A stretch of DNA of 34,445 nucleotides, taken from the NCBI GenBank assembly GCA_021779995.1, contig JAJXZP010000073.1, positions 1-34,445 of the forward strand, written 5' to 3'. The position numbers and the translations under genes are program-made. This DNA is from a bacterium. GTDB lineage: Bacteria; Spirochaetota; Spirochaetia; Treponematales; Rectinemataceae. Shown here in pieces: positions 15,673-22,323 of the stretch. The first letter of the stretch is position 1. The number at the start of each line of letters is the position of its first letter. The notes beneath the pieces are model-generated. The model saw only the letters and a list, made by a program, of their open reading frames with translations, did not search any database and was not told where the DNA came from.

Positions 15673-16014
15673 TCACGCGTCCCGCGGACGCAGCGCGATC
15701 CAGAGCCGGCCCGAGACTTCGAACTGCGACAAGCCCGTCCTGAAGACCGCGATGCGCTCGGCGCGGGCGGCCTCGAGCATGTCCTCCGGCGGGAGGCGGT
15801 CGTTGCAGATGACGACGGCCGCCAGCCCCACCAGACTGGCGACGGCGATCGTGTTCCGGTGCGCCTGGATGGTGACGAGCACGCCGCCCGAGGCCGCGTT
15901 GGCCATGACGTCGGAGAGAAGATCGGAGGTGTAGCCCGAGTCGACGGACCCGTCGGCGTACTCCTCCTGAACGCATTCGCAGCCGATGATCGAGGCGAGC
16001 TCGCTGACACGCAT
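15673..16014 (-). CDS. DRTGG-domain protein
   Basis: 113 residues, a single DRTGG-type domain (PF07085), usual length. Seen: the group signature GYTSDLLSDVMANA followed by VLVTIQAHRNTIAVASLVGLAAVVIC and a C-terminal FEVSGRLWIAL. Known: DRTGG domains sit between CBS domains in some pyrophosphatases and in phosphotransacetylases, and are thought to be ligand-sensing. Stand-alone ones occur beside HATPase, PHP and electron-bifurcating [FeFe]-hydrogenase genes in anaerobes, as I recall. The frame stays open upstream, but the ATG at 16014 fits the domain boundary and lies 38 nt after the CBS-HATPase stop. Its job is probably sensory or scaffold. Confidence 0.85.
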   Translation of the reverse strand: MRVSELASIIGCECVQEEYADGSVDSGYTSDLLSDVMANAASGGVLVTIQAHRNTIAVASLVGLAAVVICNDRLPPEDMLEAARAERIAVFRTGLSQFEVSGRLWIALRPRDA

Positions 16015-16052
16015 GGCACATCCCTTTCGGCCGCCCGGGGCGGCCCGCAATC

Positions 16053-16988
16053 CTACTTCGAGCCTTCGCCCGCGACCCGGTAGAGGATCGCCAGCTCGAC
16101 GACGGTGCCCGTACCCGCTTTCGAGCTGATGGCGAACTCGTCGGCCACGCGCTTGGCGTTGGGCAGCCCCATCCCCGCGCCGAAACCGAGCGAGCGTATC
16201 CACTCGTTCGCGGTGGAATAGCCCTCGCGCATCGCCTCGTCGACATCGGCGATGCCGGGGCCGAGATCTTCCGCGCGGATCGAGATGCGCCCCCCGCCCG
16301 CCTGGCAGGAGATCCGGCCGCCCGCGGAGTGGATCACCTGATTCATCTCGAGCTCGTACGAGGCCACCGCCACCCGCCTCACGGTCTCGGCGTCGATGCC
16401 GCGCTCCTTGAGCGCCTTCTTGATCGCCGAACTCGCCGAGCCCGCCTTCTCGAAGTCGAGCCTGCCTACGGGAAAATCGAGCCTGACCAGACTGTCCGAG
16501 GCCGTCGCCGCCGAGCGATCCGACAGCTTGGCCTCGAGCCGCTCCACTTCCCGGTTCATCGCCACGAGCAGGCGGCGGATGATGTCGGAGGCGCAGACGA
16601 TACCGACGAGGCGGCTCTCCTTGTCCAGGACGGGGAAGCGTCCGAACTTGTAGCGGTTGAAGTAGGTGGTCGCGAAGGCGAGCGGCATGTCTTCCTCGAG
16701 CGAGATGATCGTCTTGGTCATGAGCGACCCGGCCTTCTCGCCCATGCGCCCCCGGTCGAGCGCCTCGATCACGTCGCCGATGGATACCAGCCCGAGGAGC
16801 TTGCGCTCCTCGACGATGGGGATGCCGGTGATGCCGTGGTCGCGCATCATGTACTGGACGACGCGCATGGAATCCTCGGGCCCCGCGGCGATCACCGGAG
16901 AGCTCATCGCGTCGCGCACCTTGAGGCTGTACATGAGCTCGAGCACGACCTGCGGCCCCGAATCGGGGCTTATGGGCACATGGGACAT
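16053..16988 (-). CDS. CBS-pair protein fused to an anti-sigma-type HATPase
   Basis: 311 residues, cytoplasmic. Seen: two CBS motifs (about 22-80, VRDAMSSPVIAAGPEDSM; about 88-146, with FGRFPVLDKESRLVGIV), then a GHKL ATPase domain (about 185-305) with N-box YELEMNQVIHSAGG, G1 EDLGPGI and G2 GFGAGMGLPNAKRVAD. There is no His-phosphotransfer helix, so it resembles SpoIIAB/RsbW-type Ser/Thr kinases, not histidine kinases. Known: CBS pairs bind adenine nucleotides. Inference: it senses energy charge and phosphorylates or sequesters a partner; no sigma factor or anti-anti-sigma gene is in the window. It is the first gene of the five-gene signalling unit. The ATG at 16988 has little Shine-Dalgarno and may be read from a near-leaderless mRNA. 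Confidence 0.9.
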   Translation of the reverse strand: MSHVPISPDSGPQVVLELMYSLKVRDAMSSPVIAAGPEDSMRVVQYMMRDHGITGIPIVEERKLLGLVSIGDVIEALDRGRMGEKAGSLMTKTIISLEEDMPLAFATTYFNRYKFGRFPVLDKESRLVGIVCASDIIRRLLVAMNREVERLEAKLSDRSAATASDSLVRLDFPVGRLDFEKAGSASSAIKKALKERGIDAETVRRVAVASYELEMNQVIHSAGGRISCQAGGGRISIRAEDLGPGIADVDEAMREGYSTANEWIRSLGFGAGMGLPNAKRVADEFAISSKAGTGTVVELAILYRVAGEGSK

Positions 16989-16997
16989 GGCTGTTCC

Positions 16998-17026
16998 ATT
17001 ATGTGCGGAGCAGAGGACCGGGACAA
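16998..17026 (-). promoter_or_regulatory. Possible promoter of the five-gene signalling operon
   Basis: On the minus strand TTGTCC (17026-17021) and CATAAT (17003-16998) are 17 bp apart. The -10 box ends only 9 nt before the ATG at 16988, so transcription would begin 2-4 nt upstream of the start codon. The -35 match is 4 of 6. Confidence 0.45.
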
Positions 17027-17161
17027 GCGCCCCGGAGGGAAATGCCGACGCTCCATGCGGGCGGCGGGAAGGCTCGGCGCATTTCGGGCGCCGCCCCCTG
17101 GGCGCCGCACTTGCCCTTCTGTCCCGGGCGATGGACGCCGATACTGCTACGGAGGTGAATC

Positions 17162-18358
17162 ATGAAGAGATTGCTCTGCGCCCTCCCGCTACTCCTCCTC
17201 GTCCTCGCCTCCGCGGCGCCCGAGCGCTTCGCCTTCCATTATACCAAGGGAGACAAATTCCGCATCCTCTCGGAGACCGACGAGAACGTCTATATCAACA
17301 AGCGCCTCTCCCACAGCGCGAAGATCCTGAACCGGATCGCCTTCGGCGTGGAGGATGCCGCCCCGGACTCGTCCTGGGGGCTTTTGTCCGGGACCTTCGA
17401 GACCTCGGAGCAGAGCACGGGCAGCCGGGCCTACGTGATCTCCGAGCAGTACGACTCGCAGTTCCGCCGCGACCGCTTCGGCCGCTACACCATCGACGAC
17501 AGGTACTACATGCCGGTCGTGCGCGACGTGCCCGTCTTTCCCGACCGGGACCTCTCGCCCGGCGATACCTGGACGGCCCCGGGCGAGGAGCGGCACGACC
17601 TCAGGCGCTACTTCGGCATACCCGACCCCTACGCCATCCCCTTCGTCGCGCACTACACGTACGTCGGCCCCGTCAAGCTCGACGGCAAGGACCTGCGTCT
17701 CATCACCGTGAATTATGAGATCTTCACCCGCCCCGGCCCTCCCCGCGCCTACACCTCGATCTTTCCCGCGGAGATAGCCGGCTTCTCCAACCAGAAAATC
17801 TACTGGGACCCGGCCATGGGCCAGAGCGTCGCCTACGAGGAGAGCTTCGACCTCCTCTTCAACTGGTCGGACGGCACGAGGATCGAGTACCGAGGCACCG
17901 CGCACGCGAAAATGCTCGAGGCGACCCTCATGGACCGCGACAAGCTCCAGGCCGAAGTCCAGAAATCGGTCGAAGGGCTGTCCAACGTCAGCGTCCGGAA
18001 GAACGAGGCGGGCGTGACCATCAGCATCGAGAACATCCAGTTCGCCCCCGACTCGGCCGTGCTCCTGCCCGCCGAGCTGGACAAGCTCGCCAAGATCGCG
18101 GAGATCCTCAAGCGCTACCCCGACCGCGACATTCTCGTCGCCGGCCACACCGCCAAGGCTGGCTACGCCGAGGGCCGCCAGAAGCTCTCCCAGGAACGCG
18201 CCCGCGCCGTGGCCGACAGGCTCATCGCCCTGGGAGTCCGCACGCCCGAGCACATCAGCGCGATCGGCTACGGGGACACGCAGCCGATCGCGGACGACAG
18301 CACCGAGGCCGGCCGCGAGCGCAACCGGCGCGTGGAGATCACGATCCTGGAGAATTAA
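17162..18358 (+). CDS. OmpA-family peptidoglycan-associated protein with altered binding motif
   Basis: 398 residues. Seen: a short Sec signal peptide (MKRLLCALPLLLLVLASAAP), a beta-rich N-terminal region (about 20-265) without a recognisable barrel, then a C-terminal OmpA domain (about 285-398) with IQFAPDSAVL, GHTAKAG and LSQERARAVADRL. In most OmpA domains the motif is GHTD, and that Asp with a later Arg binds the diaminopimelate of peptidoglycan. Here the Asp is Ala and the Arg is kept. Known: treponemal peptidoglycan has ornithine in that position. Inference: the change is a lineage adaptation and the protein tethers the envelope differently. The start has GGAGGTGA 4 nt upstream. The gene is monocistronic and its stop overlaps that of the EAL gene. 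Confidence 0.9.
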   Translation: MKRLLCALPLLLLVLASAAPERFAFHYTKGDKFRILSETDENVYINKRLSHSAKILNRIAFGVEDAAPDSSWGLLSGTFETSEQSTGSRAYVISEQYDSQFRRDRFGRYTIDDRYYMPVVRDVPVFPDRDLSPGDTWTAPGEERHDLRRYFGIPDPYAIPFVAHYTYVGPVKLDGKDLRLITVNYEIFTRPGPPRAYTSIFPAEIAGFSNQKIYWDPAMGQSVAYEESFDLLFNWSDGTRIEYRGTAHAKMLEATLMDRDKLQAEVQKSVEGLSNVSVRKNEAGVTISIENIQFAPDSAVLLPAELDKLAKIAEILKRYPDRDILVAGHTAKAGYAEGRQKLSQERARAVADRLIALGVRTPEHISAIGYGDTQPIADDSTEAGRERNRRVEITILEN

Positions 18359-20346
18359 GGCTCGCGGTCCGAGGGTTCTCCGAGTCCGGTCCCGCCATCC
18401 CGTGCCGCGCCGAAGGCGAAGGACACGGCGGGACCGAACGACGCCGGGGAGCCGAAGCGGCCGGCCGAAATAGGTCTCGGCTCGGAGCCTCGCTCCCCCG
18501 GAAACCTGAGCTCTCCCAGCCGCTCGAGCGGGACGGCCTCGGAGAAGAGAAAGCCTTGGAGGAATCGCGCGCCGCCGTCCAGCGCGCGGGAGAGAATCGC
18601 CTCGTCGCTGACGTGCTCGGCGATCAGCTCGATCCCGGCCGATCCGCAGAAGGCCGCGATGCCGCCGTACAGGGCGGCGGCCTCCTCGCGGACCGCGATC
18701 TCCCTGACGATCTCTCCGGCTACCTTGACGGCGTCGAAGCGGGCGCCGATGAGGCTGGCGTAATTCGAATAGCCGGATCCGAAATCGTCCAGGAAGACCA
18801 GGCCTCCGGCCTCGTGGACGAGCGCGACGAATTCGCGAACCCGGCTGAAGTCGGAAAACACCTCGTGTTCGGTCAATTCCACGATGAGCGAGTTGTCGCG
18901 CGCGTGCAGCTCGGCGCAGGACGCCAGCAGGCGGTCGAGGAAGGAGGGACGCTCGAGATCGCGGTAACTTACGTTGAGGCTCACCGAATGGCCGGTTCGC
19001 TTGGCGGCGTCGAGCGCCTCGCCGAGTATGAAGTCGGAGATGCGGGAATCGAGCCCGAGCCTGACCGATACGCCGAGGTAGGCATCCGGCGAGACGTAGG
19101 CCCCGCCGTTTTCGAGCCGGATCAGCGCCTCCAGGAAGCCGATTCCGTCCGAGGAGACGTCGTAGACCGGCTGGAATACCGCCTTGATGGTCCCTTCCTG
19201 GATGTTGCGAAGGAGGACGGGCGCCTTGCGCCCGATCTCGCTGAGCGGAGCCTGGTCGCCCGAGTCCTGACGATGCGCGATCGAGGCTCCGGAGGCCGCG
19301 GCGTCCGCCAGCGCGGTAGCCGCCTCGTCCATGGCGAACCGCGCCGGACAGCTCGCGCGGCAGGATCGGAACGAGCCGAGGCGCACCGCGAAACGAAGCG
19401 GCGAACCGGCGGCCAGGGATTCCCGGGCCGCGGCGTCGAGCACTCGCGCGGCCGCGACCGATGGATCGAACTCGGCCGGAAGCCGAAGCGCGAAGTCCGT
19501 CGCGGAGAGGCGGTACGGATCGTGAAGGGCCGGGCCGGCTCCCGTAAAGACGTTTTTCAGCATGGTCGCCGCCTTGTCGGCGGTGTCCCGGCCGCCCTGA
19601 TCCTCGAGCAGGCCGCGGAGTTCCTCGAAATTCTGGATGCGGACGACCAGGAGCGATGAGCCCGCATCGAGCCGCTCTTCCGCCAGGGCGTTCCCGTTGG
19701 CCAGGCCGCTGTCCTCGTCGAAATAGTGCCGCCGCACGATCCAATCCATGTTCCTGGCGTGGCGACGCTCGTTCGCCTCCGAAATGGCGATCAGAAAGAC
19801 GAGCGTGACGAAGGCCATCCCGACCGCGCCGTAGCCCACCCTGATTTGCCAGGCCGGCACCAGGCCGGACAGCTTGGCAGCCGCGAGCGCCAGGGCGATG
19901 CCGGCCAGGCCGACCGCGGCGCCGCGTCCGATCTTCGCTCCTCCCATCAGGTACATGAAGGGCACGAAACAGAAGAAGATGACCAGGAACACGCCATGCC
20001 CCTCCGGCAGCACGACGGCCAAGACGAATCCCTCATACAGGTTGAACAGCAGCAGGGCGATGACCAGTCTCGTCGGGCCGGTCTTGGCGACGAGGACGGC
20101 CGTGAACAGGAGAACCGCGATGGACGTGGAATAGTTGAGGTAGAGCGGAGTCCGATTTTTCGCGATATCGGCCAGGAAAAAGACGAGGGGAAAGAGCGCG
20201 GAGATGAGCAGGGTGAAAAGCGCGACCCGTTTCCGATCATTCCGTTCAAGCTCGGCGATCCCGAGCAGCGCCTGCGAGCCGAGGCCCGAGGGGCGGCCGG
20301 GCTCGGCGGAAGGATCCGAGCCCGGCTTCCGCGTGAAAGGCGGCAT
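18355..20346 (-). CDS. Membrane EAL-domain c-di-GMP phosphodiesterase with degenerate GGDEF
   Basis: 663 residues. Seen: five or six hydrophobic segments (about 40-190), a GGDEF-like domain (about 205-360) whose active loop reads SATDF instead of GGDEF, and an EAL domain (about 375-610). EAL residues are present: E406 (FLEALIRL), N458 (SLNVS), E490 (ELTE), D520-D521 (LDDFGSGYSN), K541 and E577 (IAEH), so c-di-GMP hydrolysis is likely. The Asp two after K541 (normally KxD) is Ala. Known: degenerate GGDEF domains often bind GTP and tune the EAL partner. The ATG lies 2 nt after the stop of the adenylate cyclase gene, so the two are co-translated, linking c-di-GMP breakdown to cAMP synthesis. The tail beyond 615 is low-complexity. 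Confidence 0.92.
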   Translation of the reverse strand: MPPFTRKPGSDPSAEPGRPSGLGSQALLGIAELERNDRKRVALFTLLISALFPLVFFLADIAKNRTPLYLNYSTSIAVLLFTAVLVAKTGPTRLVIALLLFNLYEGFVLAVVLPEGHGVFLVIFFCFVPFMYLMGGAKIGRGAAVGLAGIALALAAAKLSGLVPAWQIRVGYGAVGMAFVTLVFLIAISEANERRHARNMDWIVRRHYFDEDSGLANGNALAEERLDAGSSLLVVRIQNFEELRGLLEDQGGRDTADKAATMLKNVFTGAGPALHDPYRLSATDFALRLPAEFDPSVAAARVLDAAARESLAAGSPLRFAVRLGSFRSCRASCPARFAMDEAATALADAAASGASIAHRQDSGDQAPLSEIGRKAPVLLRNIQEGTIKAVFQPVYDVSSDGIGFLEALIRLENGGAYVSPDAYLGVSVRLGLDSRISDFILGEALDAAKRTGHSVSLNVSYRDLERPSFLDRLLASCAELHARDNSLIVELTEHEVFSDFSRVREFVALVHEAGGLVFLDDFGSGYSNYASLIGARFDAVKVAGEIVREIAVREEAAALYGGIAAFCGSAGIELIAEHVSDEAILSRALDGGARFLQGFLFSEAVPLERLGELRFPGERGSEPRPISAGRFGSPASFGPAVSFAFGAARDGGTGLGEPSDREP

Positions 20347-20348
20347 CC

Positions 20349-21629
20349 CTATTCCCGCCGCCCCGCCACCGCGTAGACCTTGACCGGCTCGCTCTTGCCC
20401 TTGATGCGGGCCGTGAACGGCCCCTCGAACAGGTGCTCCGAGCAGCCCGCCGCGCAGGCCTCTCCCACCAGGATGGGCCGGGACACGTGGCGCGTCAGCC
20501 GCTCGAGGCGGCTCGCGACATTCACCGCGTCGCCGAGGGCCGTGTATTCCATCCGCCGCTCGGTCCCCACGTTGCCGACGATGGCGTCGCCCGAATTGAT
20601 ACCGATGCCGTAGCCGAACTCCCAGTCGACGCCCAGGGAGTGCACCCAGGCGTTCATGGTCGCGAGCGCGGACTGAAGCTCCAACGCGCAGGCGACCGCA
20701 GCGTCGCAGTGCCGCGAATCCGACTCGGGCGCCCCGAACACGACCATGATCGCGTCGCCGATGAACTTGTCGATGAAGCCCCCGTGCTTGATGATGATGT
20801 CGATGCAGAGGTCGAAGAAATTATTGAGAATGACGATGAGGGTCTGCGGCTCGACGCTCTCGGCGAGCGGGGTGAAGTTGCGGATGTCGATGAACATCAC
20901 GGAGACGTTCCGCTTCTCGCCCTCGAGGGCGATCTCCTTGGCCATGATCTTGTCCACGAGCGTGTCCGAGACGTAGCGGCCGAACATGTCCTTGATCTGC
21001 TCCTTCTCGCGAGCCGAGCGGAGCGCCTCCTCGAAGAGCCGATCGAAGCGCCGCGCGGCCGCCCAGCCGATGAAGCCGGTCGCCGCCAGCACGATGGCCT
21101 TGAGGATCTCGTTGAACATGTCGTTGCGCATGATGAGCCCGTTCGACGCGCTCAAGGTGACCCAGAAGGAGTGCTCGATCGCCATGTCGACGATCATGGC
21201 GCCGTAGAAAACCGCGGACAGGATGCCGGTGTAGAGGGTGTTCACCGGATCGTGGCGCCTCACGGAGAAGAGGATGACGGGAAAGTAGATGACAAAGGAG
21301 CTCGTCGAGACGAGACTCGCTATCGACGAGTCGGCCGCGTAGCGGGAGAGGTAGGTCGAGGCCGAGATGAGAAGGACGTCGACGGTCGCCGAGGCGAAGC
21401 CGTACCAGCGGCGGTAGCCGCGGCGCATGATGAGCAGGAGGAGGACTATGGTGTAGGTTCCGGCGGCGCCCACGGCGATGAGATTCGAGGTGTCGGAGAG
21501 GGTGAAGCCCTCCCCTCCCATCGCGACCATGAGCAGGACCATCAGCGCCGTCGCGGCGATGAGGATGATGCGGAATACGGCGATTTCGCGCTCGCCCTTG
21601 AGCCGGTCGGCGAGAAGCAGTTCGTGCAT
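20349..21629 (-). CDS. Membrane adenylate cyclase (class III)
   Basis: Makes cAMP from ATP; 426 residues. Seen: six hydrophobic segments (about 20-195), a short cytoplasmic linker with FGRYVSDTLVDKI, and a catalytic domain (about 240-426). Metal-binding D248 (FIDIRNF) and D292 (FIGDAIM), ATP-selecting K288 (FIDKFIG) and T363 (RMEYTALGD), and transition-state N370 and R374 (NVASRLE) are all present. This Lys/Thr pair is usual for bacterial adenylate cyclases, and the layout resembles many spirochaete cyclases. The start is ATG with a run of six G as Shine-Dalgarno 4 nt upstream. It is first of a two-gene unit with the EAL protein. The signal sensed by the membrane part is unknown. Confidence 0.93.
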   Translation of the reverse strand: MHELLLADRLKGEREIAVFRIILIAATALMVLLMVAMGGEGFTLSDTSNLIAVGAAGTYTIVLLLLIMRRGYRRWYGFASATVDVLLISASTYLSRYAADSSIASLVSTSSFVIYFPVILFSVRRHDPVNTLYTGILSAVFYGAMIVDMAIEHSFWVTLSASNGLIMRNDMFNEILKAIVLAATGFIGWAAARRFDRLFEEALRSAREKEQIKDMFGRYVSDTLVDKIMAKEIALEGEKRNVSVMFIDIRNFTPLAESVEPQTLIVILNNFFDLCIDIIIKHGGFIDKFIGDAIMVVFGAPESDSRHCDAAVACALELQSALATMNAWVHSLGVDWEFGYGIGINSGDAIVGNVGTERRMEYTALGDAVNVASRLERLTRHVSRPILVGEACAAGCSEHLFEGPFTARIKGKSEPVKVYAVAGRRE

Positions 21630-21633
21630 GAAG

Positions 21634-21656
21634 CCCCCCTGGTTCGGGGGAGTATA
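21634..21656 (-). promoter_or_regulatory. -10 box and G/C inverted repeat over the cyclase ribosome-binding site
   Basis: Reading leftwards, TATACT (21656-21651, 5 of 6 to the -10 consensus) is followed at once by CCCCC, GAACCA and GGGGGG, the last being the Shine-Dalgarno. The C and G runs could pair and hide the site if the mRNA began further upstream. If it begins from this -10 box the C-run would not be in the transcript. No good -35 box is seen. Confidence 0.4.
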
Positions 21657-21720
21657 TACGATCCGCGCGCCCCTCGGCGAGTCTCCCGCTTTCCGCGGCC
21701 GGATACGGACAGGCTGCCGA

Positions 21721-22176
21721 CTAGGAGGGAGGCCGGTACTCCATCCAGCTCACGCGACCGGCCTCGATCGTCTCCCGGAGGCTCCGCTCGACCTTGCTCA
21801 GGCTCGAGCCGCCGGTCTTCACCTCGACGAAGACCACCTCCTCGACGCTCCCCCGCGAGGCCCCGCGGAAGGCCACGAAATCTATCGGCTTGCCGATGAA
21901 ACGCAGGTCGCCCGGATCGAAGGGGAAGCCCGGCAGGTAGGGAGCCAGCTGCTCGGCCGTCTGGCCGCCGATCACCGCGCGCGAGCGCCGAATCGCGTCC
22001 TCGCGCGCCGCTCCGATGCGCTCGGTGAGCGTATGCTCAATCTCCAGCCTGCCGGAGCGCCTGCCCAGCCTCATGCCCAGCACCAGGCCCAGGGCGAAGA
22101 GCATCGCCACGAGAATGGCTGCGAGCACTAAAAGGTAGGAGAGCTGCAGGGGAGTCAGGGAAGCGTTATAGGCCAT
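21721..22176 (-). CDS. Membrane-anchored endonuclease-like protein related to archaeal Holliday junction resolvase
   Basis: 151 residues, matching the COG4741 / Endonuc_Holl family (PF10107). Seen: one N-terminal transmembrane helix (about 12-38), an amphipathic stretch with LTERIGAAREDAIRRSRAV, then the nuclease-like core with GKPIDFVAFRG (Asp) and VVFVEVKTGGSSLS (E-x-K). Known: the D...ExK set is the PD-(D/E)xK metal-binding core, though no biochemical role is settled for this bacterial group. The frame is open far upstream, but this ATG gives the usual family length and a normal anchor. There is no strong Shine-Dalgarno. It is divergent from ygiQ across a 13-bp repeat array. Confidence 0.82.
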   Translation of the reverse strand: MAYNASLTPLQLSYLLVLAAILVAMLFALGLVLGMRLGRRSGRLEIEHTLTERIGAAREDAIRRSRAVIGGQTAEQLAPYLPGFPFDPGDLRFIGKPIDFVAFRGASRGSVEEVVFVEVKTGGSSLSKVERSLRETIEAGRVSWMEYRPPS

Positions 22177-22227
22177 ACGGCACGAGGATAGCCTCGCCGC
22201 CTTTCTTCGTCGAGGCGTGCCGCGGCC

Positions 22228-22279
22228 GCCGCGTATCCTCGCCGCGTATCCTCGCCGCGTATCCTCGCCGCGTATCCTC
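22228..22279. repeat. Four perfect 13-bp tandem repeats upstream of ygiQ
   Basis: Four back-to-back copies of GCCGCGTATCCTC, without a mismatch, in the 147-bp divergent region between the endonuclease-like gene and ygiQ. Each copy contains TATCCT, close to a -10 box. A diverged relative (GAAGCGTATACTC, 22304-22316) forms the likely real -10 box of ygiQ just downstream. On the other strand each copy contains GAGGAT. Copy-number change by slippage would alter promoter spacing. Confidence 0.95.
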
Positions 22280-22286
22280 GCGGTGG

Positions 22287-22316
22287 CTGACGAAGGCTCG
22301 CCGCGAAGCGTATACT
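22287..22316 (+). promoter_or_regulatory. Probable ygiQ promoter giving a leaderless mRNA
   Basis: CTGACG (4 of 6 at -35) and TATACT (5 of 6 at -10) are 18 bp apart. The -10 box ends 7 nt before the ATG at 22324, so transcription should start at or next to the start codon. No Shine-Dalgarno is visible in CGCCTCG before the ATG, which agrees with leaderless translation. Confidence 0.55.
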
Positions 22317-22323
22317 CGCCTCG

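Noticed and set aside
10095-17161. A sigma-54 (-24/-12) promoter for the local regulator
   Set aside because: I searched the intergenic gaps by eye for TGGCAC-N5-TTGCA-like pairs and found none convincing; the operon promoter candidate is sigma-70-like.
22228-22279. Repeat array as a CRISPR
   Set aside because: The 13-bp units are directly adjacent without spacers, and no cas gene is present.
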